Part shown: positions 37,923 to 49,626 of the stretch, piece by piece | Position numbering within the stretch: position 1 is the stretch's first letter | Layout of the letters: each line of letters begins with the position of its first letter | NCBI GenBank assembly: GCA_900323505.1 | Contig: OOIN01000021.1 | Location: 372,001-436,000, forward strand | Length of the DNA: 64,000 nt | From: Ustilago trichophora | Taxonomy: Eukaryota > Basidiomycota > Ustilaginomycetes > Ustilaginales > Ustilaginaceae | Reading direction: 5' to 3' | Translations under genes and position numbers: made by a program | The notes under the pieces: model-generated | Told to the model about the DNA's origin: nothing | What the model saw: the letters and a program-made list of their open reading frames with translations, nothing else | The model's database searches: none

Positions 37923-40900
37923 ATGCCGCCCAACAAGCCAGACCTTTCTGGCTACCAGTACTCGGCGCTCTCCTCTCTTGTCATCAATGCCGATCGCTCA
38001 CATCGCCGTCCAGATGAGCCTTCTGGCGAGGCAGAGTCCCTAGCAGGTCGTATCCATGTTCGTGACATGGGCGCAGCAGTCAAGTCGGAAGGTGTTAAAG
38101 ATCTCGACAAGAAGCGCAAAAAGGCACACGCAGACGATCAACTCAACCAAAGACAGCCCAAACGACAAGCCGCCACCTTTTCAAACCAAACCGCATATGC
38201 CGACATCCTCCAAGCTACAACAGAGCTCGAAGGTCTTCGCTATCATCCAACAACCGCAGAGACAAGAGACATCTACGAGCTCATCCTCACCATCGTTCAC
38301 ACCGCCCTTGGCGATCAGGCACAGGACGTCGTCCGCTCAGCTGCCGACACTACCCTCGAGATTCTCAAGGATGATGACCTCAAGGATCTCGACAAGAAGA
38401 AGGAAATCGAAGAGATTCTGGGAAACCTCAGTACCGAAACTTTTGGCCAACTCACCAACCTCAGCAAAAAGATCACCGACTACGACGAGCCGGACCAGAA
38501 GAATGCTGATGCCAATGTCGATGCAAACATGGGCGAGATCGACCAGCAAACAGGTGTAGCTGTTCTCTTTGACGACGACGAAGAAGAGAGTGACCAGGAT
38601 GGCGTGGGCTACGTTGTACGCGATGGCAGCGACGACTCGGATGCTTCTGACGACGAAGCTGGCCCCCACAAAACCAAAGCAGACGACGTTGCCTCGAACG
38701 CACAAGTCGATGCTGATGCACAAGACGAGCTCATGATCGGCTCCAGCACCTCGGCGACTGCCAACGCCCACTCCAATCAACGCGATCCTAACCATGTCAG
38801 TCCACGCGACATTGACGCATTCTGGATTCAACGCCGGATCTCCCAACATTACCCTGATGCACACGAGGCAAGCGAAAAGGCCGACAGCGCCTTTGACATT
38901 CTCTCGGCCGAATCCGACGTCCGCGATTGCGAAAACAGCCTCATGGAGCTCTTTGACTACGACAAGTTCGAGCTGGTTCAGATCCTCACCAAGAACAGGG
39001 ATCCCGTCGTTTGGTGCACTCGCCTGGCACGTGCAGATGACGACGAAAAGGTCAATGTTCAGGTCGCCATGCGCGAAAAGGGTGTGGCTTGGATCCTCAA
39101 GGCTTTGCAAGGCGATGCTGCCAACGGCAAGCCAGCCAACGCAATCTCTCCTATCGACCTCCAAGACGCCAAACGAAAAGCTAAGCGTCTCACTTCCCGC
39201 GCCACCATTGCACCAGGCTCCACAGCTCAACCACGACGTGGCGTCGACCTCGAAGCCATGGCCTTCACTCAGGGCGGTCATCTCAACACCAACGCAAATG
39301 TCCGTTTACCCGAAGGAAGCTTCAAACGTACCAAAAAGGGCTACGAGGAGATACACATCCCTCCTCCCGTCAAGAGGACCGTCGGCGAAGGCGAGCTTGT
39401 ACCAATCGCAAATCTGCCACAATGGGCTCAAGCCGCTTTCCCCGGTGCCACATCCCTCAACCCTGTCCAGTCTCGCTGCTACCCTGTCGCATTTGCATCC
39501 GACGAACCTATGCTGCTGTGTGCCCCCACCGGTGCCGGTAAGACCAACGTGGCCATGTTGGCCATTCTCAACGAGATTGGCAAGTGGCGAGATGACGAGA
39601 CGGGCGAGATCGATCTCAACGCGTTCAAGATCGTCTATGTGGCTCCCATGAAGGCGCTCGTCTCTGAGCAGGCGGGCAACTTTCGCGATCGTCTCCAGTC
39701 CTACGGCATCACCGTCAACGAGCTCACAGGAGACAGCCAGTTGACCAAGGCTCAGATCGCTGAGACCCAGATCATCGTCACAACACCCGAAAAGTGGGAC
39801 GTCATCAGCCGCAAGAGCACCGACACTTCCTACACCAACTTGGTTCGTCTTGTCATCGTCGACGAGATCCACTTGCTGCACGACGACCGTGGACCCGTCC
39901 TGGAAGCCATCATCTCACGCACCATCCGTCGCATGGAACAGATGAACGACCCCGTCCGTCTCGTCGGACTCTCTGCAACCCTTCCCAACTACCAGGATGT
40001 CGCCACCTTCCTCCGCGTCAACCCCAAATCCGGTCTCTTTTACTTTGAAAGCAACTACCGACCATGCCCACTCAAGCAGGAGTACGTCGGTATCACCGAG
40101 AAGAAGGCCATCAAGCGTCTGCTCGTCATGAACGAGGTCACCTACGAAAAGACGCTCGACCAAGCTGGCAAGAATCAGGTCCTCATCTTTGTCCACTCGC
40201 GCAAAGAGACCGCCAAGACGGCCAAGTTCATCCGCGACCGAGCCATGGAGAAGGATACCCTCAACCGCTTCCTGCCGCCTTCGCCCGCCAGCCAGGAGGT
40301 GCTTCGATCCGAGTTGGACAACGTCACCGATGGCGATCTCAAGGATGTCATGCCGTATGGATTCGGTATTCACCACGCTGGAATGTCGCGACTCGACCGC
40401 GAGCTGGTCGAAGCACTCTTTGCCGATGGTCATCTGCAGGTGCTCGTCTCCACCGCCACCCTTGCATGGGGTGTCAACCTCCCAGCGCACACCGTCATCA
40501 TCAAGGGTACGCAGATCTACAATCCAGAGAAAGGCCGTTGGTGCGAGATTACGCCTCAGGACATGCTGCAAATGCTCGGACGTGCCGGTCGACCGCAGTT
40601 CGACACCTTTGGTGAAGGTATCATCATCACCAACCACTCGGAGCTGCAGTACTACCTCAGTTTGCTCAACCAGCAACTGCCCATCGAGTCGCAGCTCGTC
40701 TCGAAGCTCGCCGACAACCTCAATGCCGAGATCGTGCTCGGTACCATTCGCAACCGAGATGAAGCTGTTGCATGGTTGGGTTACACCTACCTCTACGTGC
40801 GCATGCTTCGAACGCCTACGCTGTACAGTGTCACTGCCGACTATGCCGAAGATGACCCCTTCCTGGAGCAGAAGCGCGCCGACATTATTCACACCGCAGC

Positions 40901-43900
40901 GGCGATGCTTGAAAAGTGTGGTTTGCTTCGATACGAGCGCCGGACCGGCAACTTTACCTCGAACGAGCTCGGCAGGATCGCATCGCACTACTACATCACC
41001 CACGACAGCATGGCGACCTACCATCAGCAGATCAAGCCTCAACTTGGGCTCATCGAACTCTTCCGCATCTTTGCCCTCTCCAACGAGTTCCGCCACCAGG
41101 TAGTCCGACAGGATGAAAAGCTCGAAGTTGCCAGACTGCTCGAACGGGTTCCTGTGCCCGTGAAGGAATCTGCCGATGATCCGATTGCCAAAGTCAACGT
41201 GCTGTTGCAATCGTGGATCTCTCAGCTCAAGCTGGACGGATACGTGCTCGCAGCCGACATGGTGTACGTGACGCAATCGGCGGGACGAATCTTGCGTGCC
41301 ATCTTTGAGATCTGCCTCAAGCGCGGCTATGCCCGGTTGAGCCGGATGGCTCTGGATCTGTGCAAGATGGTCGAATCGCGACAGTGGGGTTCGATGACGC
41401 CGTTGCGTCAGTTCCGCGGTGTGCCGGCTGATCTGATTCGCCGTTTGGAGCGCAAAGAGTTCCCCTGGAATCGACTGCGCGATTTGGAGCCAAATGAAAT
41501 CGGAGAGCTTATCGGCATTCCTAAAGCGGGCAGACTTGTCCATAGGTTGGTTCATCAGTTTCCAAAGTTGGAACTGCAGGCTTTCTTCCAACCACTCACT
41601 CGATCGTTGCTTCACGTTCAGCTTACCATCACACCCGACTTTCAGTGGGACGAAAAGGTGCATGGTGGTGCACAGTCGTTCTGGATCATGGTGGAAGATG
41701 TCGATGCCGAGATTCTGCACTACCACGATCAGTTCCTGCTGCTGCGCAAGTATGCGGAAGAGGAGCATACCGTTACGTTTACGATCCCGATGACGGAGCC
41801 CATCCCGCCCAACTACTACATCAGCGTCGTGAGCGATCGATGGCTGCATAGCGAGGTGCGACTGCCGATCTCGTTCAAGAATCTCATCTTGCCGGAAAAG
41901 TTCCCGCCCCATACGCCACTCTTGGAGTTGCAGCCCCAGCCTGTTTCCGCACTCAACGATCGAGACATGGAACAGGTGTACGGCAAGACGTTTGGGCAGT
42001 TCAACAAGGTGCAGACGCAGACGTTCCACGCGCTGTATGGCAGTGATGATACCGTGTTTATCGGCGCACCTACCGGTAGCGGCAAGACGGTTTGTGCAGA
42101 ACTGGCGCTGCTGCGGCTTTGGAAGGATCCGGAAGCAGGACGAGCGGTCTGTATCGTTCCGTACGAATCCATGGTTGTTCCGCGTGTTGCCGAGTGGAAG
42201 GCCAAGTTCGGCACTTACCAGGATGGCAAAGAAGTCGTCGGACTTACTGGCGAGACTAGCGCCGATCTTCGTCTTCTCGAGATGGCCGACCTTGTCGTTT
42301 CCACCGCTGAACACTGGGACGTTCTCTCGCGTCGGTGGCGTCAACGCAAAAACGTGCAATCCGTGTCTCTGTACATCTTTGACGAGATCCACCTGATCGG
42401 AGACGATCGCGTCGGACCTACCTACGAGATCGTTGCTTCCCGCGCGCGCTTCGTTGCGGCTCAAACTCAGAATCCGACTCGAATGATCGCGCTCTCTGTT
42501 CCGCTTGCCAACGCTCGCGATGTGGGCGATTGGCTGGGTGCACCCGGTGGAAGCGTCTTCAACTTTTCGCCCAGTGCAAGGCAGATCCCCATGGAGGTGC
42601 ATCTGCAGACGTTCAACATCGCGCATTTCCCGAGCATGATGATCGCCATGGCGAAACCGGCGTACTTGGCCATCATCGAGCATGCGCCCGACCAGCCGGT
42701 GATTGCGTTTGTGCCGAGTAGGAAGCAGGCCAAGTTGACGGCGGAGGATCTGTTGGCGTATGTGGCAGCTGATAGTGGAGACGAAGATCAGGGAGAGGAG
42801 AGGTTTTTGAACATCGAAAGGCAAGATTTGGAGCCGCATTTGCAGAGGGTGCAGGATCGAGAGTTGCGAGAATTGCTCGGAAGCGGGATTGCCTACTACC
42901 ACGAAGGATTGACTAAAAACGATCGAAGGATCGTCGAGAGGTTGTTCTCGGCGGATGCGATTCGAGTGGTGGTAGCGAGCAAGGAGATGGCGTGGAGCAT
43001 TCCGCTTACGGCCCATTTGGTGCTTATCATGTCGTTGCAGACGTACCAAGGTCGGGAGCATCGATATGTGGATTATCCACTTGCTGATCTGCTTCAGATG
43101 GTTGGTAGGTGTACCGTTGCTGATGAGAATGGTACGTCTCGACTTGTGCTCTTGTGCCAGGCTACGCGCAAGGAGTATTTCAAAAAGTTTTTGGCGGAAG
43201 GTCTACCGATCGAATCACGATTACCCTTTTATGCACAAGATTTCTTCAACGCCGAAATCGTCTCTGGTACGATCGATGACAAGCAGGCTGCGGTTGACAT
43301 TCTCACCTGGACGCTGATGTATCGTCGACTTCAACAGAATCCTCAGGCGTACAACTGTCAAGGCAAAACCATGGCCCACATTGGAGATTTCCTATCCGAG
43401 CTCGTCGAATCCACCTTGACCGATTTGGAGAGCAGCAAATGCATCGTCATCGAGGACGAAATGGACGTCTCTCCGCTCAATCTAGGAATGATCGCAAGCT
43501 ACTACAACGTCAGCTACGTCACCATCGACGTGTTCAACATGTCGCTCAAACATCGGACCAAACTCGGCGGAATCCTCGAGATCGTTTCATCTTCGGCCGA
43601 GTTTGAAGATCTACCGATTCGACAGCATGAAGATGTGATTCTTGGGCGGATCTACGATCGACTTCCGTTGAAATTGGATCGACTCGACCTTGTATCGCCG
43701 TATCACAAGGTGTTTATCCTGCTTCAGGCGCATTTTTCGAGGTTGAATCTGCCGGTGGATTTGGAGGCGGATCAGAGGGTTGTTTTGGAAAAGGTGTTGA
43801 CGTTGTTGTCGGCATGTGTGGATGTCATGTCGAGCAATGCGTATCTGAATGCGATTGTGGCGATGGAGATGACGCAGATGGTGGTGCAGGCGTGTTGGGA

Positions 43901-44528
43901 TAAGGATTCGATCTTGCGTCAGGTGCCGTTCTTCACAGCGGACCATGTGGAGCGATGTCGAAGACGCGGAGTTGAAGATGTGTTTGGACTCGGTGATCTC
44001 TTGGCGGATTTGGGTGAGGAGGATCGGGATGAATTGTTGCAGATGGATAAAAAGCAATTGGCAACAGTGGCGGAATTTGTCAATTCTTTCCCTTACGTAG
44101 AGTTGAGCTATACCATCCAAACCCCCTTGGATGAGATTAACTCTTCGGATGGTATCACGATTCGGGTTCATTTGGAGAAGGATGATGAGGATGATCAAGA
44201 AGGAGAAGGAGGGGAGGTGGTGAAGAGTTTATTCTATCCGAAAAAGAAGCTGGTTCAATGGTGGATTGTAATCGGTGATCCAGGTACCAGGAATTTACTG
44301 GCGATCAAGAAGGTTACGATTCGCAAGACGTTGGATTTGGATTTGGAGATCAACCTTCCACAAGGTAGACATGATAGGTTGAAGATCTGGCTGGTTTGCG
44401 ATTCGTATCTGGGAGCGGATAGGGAAGTCAACATGCAAGAGGTGGTTGTTGCACAGGGTCAAGAATCTGACGACGACGACGACGACGAGAGCGAAGACGA
44501 AGACGAAGAGAAAAGTGGAGATGAGTAA
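37923..44528 (+). CDS. BRR2: Brr2 U5 snRNP RNA helicase (Ski2-like, two cassettes)
   Basis: Brr2 unwinds U4/U6 snRNA during spliceosome activation. The 2,201-aa single-exon product matches the family length (yeast 2,163 aa). The N-terminus YQYSALSSLVINADRSHRRPDEPSGE is Brr2-specific. Cassette 1 has Walker A APTGAGKT (near residue 533), DEIHLLHDD (near 646), GLSATLPNY and the GRAGRPQFD motif VI. Cassette 2 has APTGSGKT (near 1381), DEIHLIGDD (near 1487) and degenerate later motifs (SVPLANARD in place of the SAT motif, GRCTV in place of GRAGR), as expected for its inactive ATPase. Each cassette is followed by a Sec63-type region. The C-terminus is Asp/Glu-rich. It is distinguished from Slh1/ASCC3 by the N-terminus. 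Confidence 0.94.
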   Translation: MPPNKPDLSGYQYSALSSLVINADRSHRRPDEPSGEAESLAGRIHVRDMGAAVKSEGVKDLDKKRKKAHADDQLNQRQPKRQAATFSNQTAYADILQATTELEGLRYHPTTAETRDIYELILTIVHTALGDQAQDVVRSAADTTLEILKDDDLKDLDKKKEIEEILGNLSTETFGQLTNLSKKITDYDEPDQKNADANVDANMGEIDQQTGVAVLFDDDEEESDQDGVGYVVRDGSDDSDASDDEAGPHKTKADDVASNAQVDADAQDELMIGSSTSATANAHSNQRDPNHVSPRDIDAFWIQRRISQHYPDAHEASEKADSAFDILSAESDVRDCENSLMELFDYDKFELVQILTKNRDPVVWCTRLARADDDEKVNVQVAMREKGVAWILKALQGDAANGKPANAISPIDLQDAKRKAKRLTSRATIAPGSTAQPRRGVDLEAMAFTQGGHLNTNANVRLPEGSFKRTKKGYEEIHIPPPVKRTVGEGELVPIANLPQWAQAAFPGATSLNPVQSRCYPVAFASDEPMLLCAPTGAGKTNVAMLAILNEIGKWRDDETGEIDLNAFKIVYVAPMKALVSEQAGNFRDRLQSYGITVNELTGDSQLTKAQIAETQIIVTTPEKWDVISRKSTDTSYTNLVRLVIVDEIHLLHDDRGPVLEAIISRTIRRMEQMNDPVRLVGLSATLPNYQDVATFLRVNPKSGLFYFESNYRPCPLKQEYVGITEKKAIKRLLVMNEVTYEKTLDQAGKNQVLIFVHSRKETAKTAKFIRDRAMEKDTLNRFLPPSPASQEVLRSELDNVTDGDLKDVMPYGFGIHHAGMSRLDRELVEALFADGHLQVLVSTATLAWGVNLPAHTVIIKGTQIYNPEKGRWCEITPQDMLQMLGRAGRPQFDTFGEGIIITNHSELQYYLSLLNQQLPIESQLVSKLADNLNAEIVLGTIRNRDEAVAWLGYTYLYVRMLRTPTLYSVTADYAEDDPFLEQKRADIIHTAAAMLEKCGLLRYERRTGNFTSNELGRIASHYYITHDSMATYHQQIKPQLGLIELFRIFALSNEFRHQVVRQDEKLEVARLLERVPVPVKESADDPIAKVNVLLQSWISQLKLDGYVLAADMVYVTQSAGRILRAIFEICLKRGYARLSRMALDLCKMVESRQWGSMTPLRQFRGVPADLIRRLERKEFPWNRLRDLEPNEIGELIGIPKAGRLVHRLVHQFPKLELQAFFQPLTRSLLHVQLTITPDFQWDEKVHGGAQSFWIMVEDVDAEILHYHDQFLLLRKYAEEEHTVTFTIPMTEPIPPNYYISVVSDRWLHSEVRLPISFKNLILPEKFPPHTPLLELQPQPVSALNDRDMEQVYGKTFGQFNKVQTQTFHALYGSDDTVFIGAPTGSGKTVCAELALLRLWKDPEAGRAVCIVPYESMVVPRVAEWKAKFGTYQDGKEVVGLTGETSADLRLLEMADLVVSTAEHWDVLSRRWRQRKNVQSVSLYIFDEIHLIGDDRVGPTYEIVASRARFVAAQTQNPTRMIALSVPLANARDVGDWLGAPGGSVFNFSPSARQIPMEVHLQTFNIAHFPSMMIAMAKPAYLAIIEHAPDQPVIAFVPSRKQAKLTAEDLLAYVAADSGDEDQGEERFLNIERQDLEPHLQRVQDRELRELLGSGIAYYHEGLTKNDRRIVERLFSADAIRVVVASKEMAWSIPLTAHLVLIMSLQTYQGREHRYVDYPLADLLQMVGRCTVADENGTSRLVLLCQATRKEYFKKFLAEGLPIESRLPFYAQDFFNAEIVSGTIDDKQAAVDILTWTLMYRRLQQNPQAYNCQGKTMAHIGDFLSELVESTLTDLESSKCIVIEDEMDVSPLNLGMIASYYNVSYVTIDVFNMSLKHRTKLGGILEIVSSSAEFEDLPIRQHEDVILGRIYDRLPLKLDRLDLVSPYHKVFILLQAHFSRLNLPVDLEADQRVVLEKVLTLLSACVDVMSSNAYLNAIVAMEMTQMVVQACWDKDSILRQVPFFTADHVERCRRRGVEDVFGLGDLLADLGEEDRDELLQMDKKQLATVAEFVNSFPYVELSYTIQTPLDEINSSDGITIRVHLEKDDEDDQEGEGGEVVKSLFYPKKKLVQWWIVIGDPGTRNLLAIKKVTIRKTLDLDLEINLPQGRHDRLKIWLVCDSYLGADREVNMQEVVVAQGQESDDDDDDESEDEDEEKSGDE

Positions 44529-45180
44529 ATAGTGACTTTTGCAACCTTGCAAAAGAGCTTGACAATTTTGAACCCCCGTTCCTTAGTCCTAAAAAGTGTG
44601 CACATTCTGACCACTTGAACAAGCATTCTTGTCATACTTGCACCATGATAAGGAGTAAACATGGGCACATGGTTGACACACCACCCATATCAATTTGAGC
44701 AATTTCGCACATGTTGTCACCATCGAATTCACTATTAACAACAGAACACATCTCTCTTTTGTCACGCTCAAGCGTTCCAATCCATCTCGAATCCAACCCA
44801 GATGGCTACACAACGATTGGATTCGAAGAGAATCACCTCCTCACCGCTTTTGACTCAAACCTGCAGTCGATGGCGATAAACCTTTGGTCCCAGCATGTGA
44901 ACTTTTCCGTCCACAGCGACAAAAAGAACTTCATCCTAAAACTGTGTTGCACACCTCGTACCAAAACTAGACAAAACTTGACAGATCATAGCCTTACGAA
45001 AAAGAGGAGGTATCTCCACCCGAAGATCTTTCGGTGGTTACAAAAACGGAACAAACAAAACAAAAAACGAGATTGTCGAGGGCTTGACTACGTCTCGAGG
45101 GGAAATCAAGAGGGCGGGGAAGGAAAGGAAAGGCGGGTATTGTCTCGATATGGCCGACAAAAGAAGGATTGGATCGCTTT
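44529..45180. other. Convergent 3' region between BRR2 and acyl-CoA synthetase
   Basis: No gene is supportable. A 159-codon open frame (44711-45190) overlaps the acyl-CoA synthetase 3' end and has no recognisable features. Confidence 0.55.
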
Positions 45181-47414
45181 TTACATGTAAACACGCTTGA
45201 TCTCGCTCTCGTACTTCTTGATGATATCCTTTCGGCTGAGCTTCTGTGCGGCGGTCATGGCGAGTTCCTCTGGTACGAGGAGGACCGTTTGGAGCATTTC
45301 GAGGTTCTTGAATCCGGCCTTTTTGCCCACCTGGTTCACGTCTTCCATAACCATCTTGGCTACGTCTCGGTTGTTGCAGAGCTCCTCGAGGTCTCCACTG
45401 GCGCCGACTTTTGATGCGGCCGAGGTGAGGTTGTCTTCTCGTGGGAAGATGATGGCCATGGGCTGTTTGGCGTCCGAGTTGGCATGGACGCAAATGTTGG
45501 AGACGAGGTTGGAGGACTTGTAGACACTCTCGAGACGTTCAATGGCAATGTATTCACCGCCGGAGAGCTTGACGAGGTTCTTCTTGCGGTCAATGATGGA
45601 AAGGGTTCCGTTGGGGTTCCACTGACCAACGTCACCGGTGAGGAACCATCCGTCTTCGAACGACTCCTTGTTGACGTCGTCGCGCTTAAAGTATCCCGCG
45701 GTGACGGCAGGGCCGCGGATGAGCACTTCACCCTGAGGAGGGTCGTTGGTGGCAAAGTAGCCGGCATCGGGAACGTCGCGGAGCTTGATCTCGATAGCGG
45801 GCACACATCCACCCGAGGGGCCGTACGAGTAGAACTCGGGGGTGAGAATGGCAGTCATACCACACGATTCGGTGAGACCGTAACCCTGGAGCAAAAGCAC
45901 GAGGGCGTTGTTGAGAAACTCCTGGGTCTCCTTGGACAGAGCAGCACCACCCGAGAGGGCAATGCGCAGACGACCACCAGTCTGGTCCTTGACGGCCTTG
46001 AAGACAACTGATTCGACGACCGAGGTGAGGAGAGGCAGCTTGTTCTTCTTGATGGTCATGGCACCGTTGAAGACCTTCTGCTTCAACGAACCACCGGCGT
46101 TGACCTTGGAGAGGATACCCTTGCGGATGAGCTCCCAGACGGCGGGGACACCGATCATGATGCTGGGTCTGAAAGCCTTGATGTCACCGTCGCAGTTGCG
46201 CACCGAAGCCTGGGTGAGGGTCTTGACCTTACCGTAACCCATGGTAACGCCGACGTAGATCATGGTGCATTCGACGATGAACTCGAGAATGTGGGCGAGG
46301 GGCAGGTAGGCGAGGAAAGTGTCATCGGGCTTGAGGAGATCACCGACGTGAAGCTCGACGGCGGCAATCGAGGCGACGAGGTTGCCGTGGGTGAGAATGA
46401 CACCCTTGGGAGCACCAGTGGAACCGGAAGTGTACATGATGCAGGCAACGTCGTCGCGGGTGGGGAGGTGGGCCTCGGCGGGGTTGGCCTTGCCTTCGTT
46501 CCAGAGCTCCTCGATGGTGAGGATCTTACCTTGGCGCGACTCGAGTACGTCGCGAACCTTGTTGAGGTGGTTTTGGTCGGGCTTGCCGTCGTAGATGACA
46601 TACTTGACCGTGTCGGCCTTGTCAATGACGTTGGCGAGGGTGGGGAGAAGCTCTGCGTTGGTAAAGACACCGACGACCTCGGGCTCGGAGAGAGAGTGCT
46701 GGAGACCCTCCTCACCGAGCGTCTCGTAGGCGGTACAGAAGGGGATGCCCTGACGGAAACAGGCGTGAGCCATGTTCTGCCAGTTGATGCTGCAATGTAG
46801 AAAGGGCAAGGCATAAGAGAGAAGGAAAAAGAAAAAAAAAAAAATAGTCAGTATGATTTGTTTGCAGGAAGCTCAAGCTGGTGCAGGTTTCTTTGAGACA
46901 CTTACGCTGTGGCGGCATAAATGTTGAAACGAGTTTGCTTGGAAAGGCCGAGGTTGACGAGACCGCTGGAAGCGTGCTGAATGCGCTCCTCAAACTCGTT
47001 GTAAGTGAGGTACTTGTAGTTGGAGAGTTCGTAGAACTGCCAAGTCTTCATTTCCTTGACTTCCTTGCCTTCGACCTTCTTGGTGACCTCCTTCTGCTCG
47101 TCGTGCATTCGGACCACGTCTCGCCATCCCATGACGGGACGGTTTGGGAAGCCTGTTTGAGAATATGCACAAAGAGCAAAAAAGCGGTAAGCGTCAGTGA
47201 TACGATTCTGCGATTGACAGCACAGTTTTGGAACGCGATTGGGAGAAAAGGGGGACTACATACGTTCACGAGCCTTGAGGAAGACATCGGCCATGGTGTT
47301 GATGCCTTCCGCGGGACGCTCGAGGAGCTTGTCGGGGGCCCTGTAGGAGCGCCTGATTTTGGTCTCGCCTTTTTTGGCGGGGGTGTCGATCTCGACACTT
47401 GCGAGTCTGGACAT
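45181..47414 (-). CDS. Long-chain fatty acid-CoA ligase (three exons)
   Basis: Exons (minus strand) are 47414-47264, 47152-46906 and 46789-45181; introns are GTATGT...CAG (111 bases) and GTAAGT...CAG (116 bases). The joined product is 668 aa, the usual length for Faa1/Faa4-type enzymes. It activates long-chain fatty acids with ATP and CoA. Visible motifs are the P-loop-like YTSGSTGAPKGVILTHGN, LPLAHILEF, the GYGLTESCGMT adenylate motif, and the FACS signature DGWFLTGDVGQWNPNGTLSIIDRKKNLVKLSGGEYI (start cited only in part: TGDVGQWNPNGTLSIIDRKK). The N-terminal YRAPDKLLERPAEGINTMAD is typical of fungal Faa proteins. The C-terminal RVYM is not an obvious peroxisomal signal. The upstream leader carries a long GA microsatellite. 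Confidence 0.92.
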
Positions 47415-47555
47415 GGTTGATGATGATTTGGATGATGGGATGGAATCGACTAGAGGTGAAAGGATGTGGGGCGATGAGAACTCGTATGGATGAGAGGAAG
47501 ATGCGTCGCCACCGTTGGGTAGAGGTGATGGAGACAGGAGTGAAAGATGGAGACC

Positions 47556-47558
<3 letters not shown>

Positions 47559-47625
<67 letters not shown>
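47559..47625. repeat. (AG)n microsatellite, about 33 units
   Basis: This is an uninterrupted AG run of about 67 bases, 145 bases upstream of the acyl-CoA synthetase ATG. On the coding strand it reads as a CT tract in the promoter or 5' leader. Confidence 0.95.
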
Positions 47626-47628
<3 letters not shown>

Positions 47629-48644
47629 TACGCACTCGCGCAGCGCGAGTCTACTCTGTTGAAGTGATTCACAAGCTCAAAGCTTGGGAGCCAAGCGCGG
47701 AGTTTGGAAAGAGAATGCAGCTTTTCAGCCGTCAAGATAGAGAGAAAGAAAATTGGATTTGCGGCGCATGCGACTTTGTAGACACTTGGACAATGCGCAA
47801 CTTGTGACGTTGTTGGCTTTTGCACACTTGTTGTTTTTGGGTTGAATTTGTTTCATTTGAATTCGTCCAGGAGTCCTCCTCCACAATAAGAGCTGAGCCT
47901 TGTTCCTGTCAGACCCATCATAAGCGATAAATCCAAAAAGAACGCTGAAAGCAAAAAGCAGCAAGCCAAGAACTCGCCCAGCCCTGCCCGTGCCAAGCAA
48001 CCACAAGACCTCCCCCGCATAAGAATCCATTCAAATCCCAAGCTTGCTCATGCTATTCTCCCTCTCTTGGCCCCACGAGTCGATGCTACTCTCAGTTGAG
48101 TTGATCCTGTGTCGGTTGTACCAATGTTCCCATGGCGATCAGTGGTGAGAGCGGCTCTGTGCTTGAATCTAACCCTACACATCCATCATGGTGGCAATCG
48201 CGGAATGGCGAAACTTTTGGCGCTATCCGAGCTGCTGGTTTTGATTTTTTTTTGAGACCGCCACATCCACCAGCACACTCCTCTTGTCAAGGCGAGTCTG
48301 AACAAATCATGGTTTCACAGCGTGTTGTCTTGTCTCCCCGCTCGTGTGACGCCAGCCGCCACCAACACCCGCCCCTGATCTGCGCGCGATAAAGGCTGCA
48401 ACCCGGTAATCGTTGTAGGTCCGTGCCCATCTAATCTCATTCTAGATCGTGTCTGGTGCGCGTTCTAGCTTCCTCAGTCCAAAAAGGTGGATGAATGTAG
48501 GATGCTCATCCAGAGAAACGTTATAGTCTCGCTCTGTGAATAGCAACACACACAGACAACGAGGTGTTGCAAAGTCAGATCAATGTCAAACCTGTACAGT
48601 TACCTGTAATCTCTCTTCCGGCATTCCAGAAAAGAGAAAAGAGG

Positions 48645-48691
<47 letters not shown>
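48645..48691. repeat. Poly-A tract of 47 bases
   Basis: This uninterrupted A run is long for a non-transposon intergenic region. No adjacent retroelement body or target-site duplication was recognised. Confidence 0.95.
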
Positions 48692-48693
<2 letters not shown>

Positions 48694-49626
48694 TTTGCAT
48701 GCATATACAGAACATGCTTTCTTCATGATTCGCCAACTCGAGACCAGATCTACTCTAATGCAAAGGGCTCCGAGCTGGACCTGCGGCACAAGACAATCTG
48801 CCACTTTGACCCCCAATCGGTCTTTCACCATTTCGCCTTGGGTCACACTAACCGTTCAAGGAACCCCCCTCAAATCCGGCAATGCCAACCAGTGGTCGGG
48901 TTCCTGTCCAAACACAAGACAAGTCACAATCTCTCTTGCATATACAATAATTCACCGTTGCTAATCTGTGACAGCCGTGTACTATAGCCTCATCGACAAG
49001 TCAAGGCCGGGGCTCCTTTCTGCTCAAGCTGCCAACTTTGCAGAAAATGGCTCGAGACCCGTAAACCACGCTTGCCGTGCCAATCACCAGCTCTCCTCCA
49101 ACGAGGCTCGACAGCTTGCGGGCCAACAAGATTTGACAGGTTTTAGGGAGACCCTAGCCAATCCTAATTCGCCGTCCGCTCGACACTTTCACACGCCAAA
49201 ACACTGTTGTCCAGAGGATGCTTCTCTTTGATAATTTTTCGAAAGTGGCTTTTGTAGCACTTGTTCGTTCTAACACCCTTATCCTGAAAATGCGAGGCTG
49301 TCGTACGGATGGACCGCGGAGACCTCCACGGCGCGCCCTCACAAAGGTCTCTGTGTGTGTCAAGTGTCGCGACGCACATCCAACGTTTTCTCGCCAACCA
49401 CGATCTTCCAGAGTGTCAAGGGTCCGACCTTTCAACTCACACACTCTGTCACGGACCTTACCAACATCCTCTTTGCTCCAATACGGTCAGACTACACCTT
49501 CACCCCTTTCGTCCTCCTTGCGACGTCAAATCTATCGCATCGACTTGCCCACAGGTCAAATTTGTTCGATTGCAACGGTTTCACTCTTCATCTTGGCACC
49601 GACACCACTAGACATACGAACGCAGC

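Larger units (their letters stand above)
47415..49626. promoter_or_regulatory. Divergent intergenic region of acyl-CoA synthetase and EAF3
   Basis: No gene is convincing in 2.2 kb. Open frames through the poly-A (Lys run) and at 49218-49766 lack any recognisable domain. Besides the (AG)n run there is a 47-base poly-A tract at 48645-48691. Confidence 0.5.

Noticed and set aside
39915..43061. 1,048-codon open frame antisense to BRR2
   Set aside because: It is a shadow of the helicase gene; the translation has no recognisable domain and the sense strand is certain.
48536..48964. 142-codon open frame with a long Lys run
   Set aside because: The Lys run is just the poly-A tract; no supporting motif or signal.
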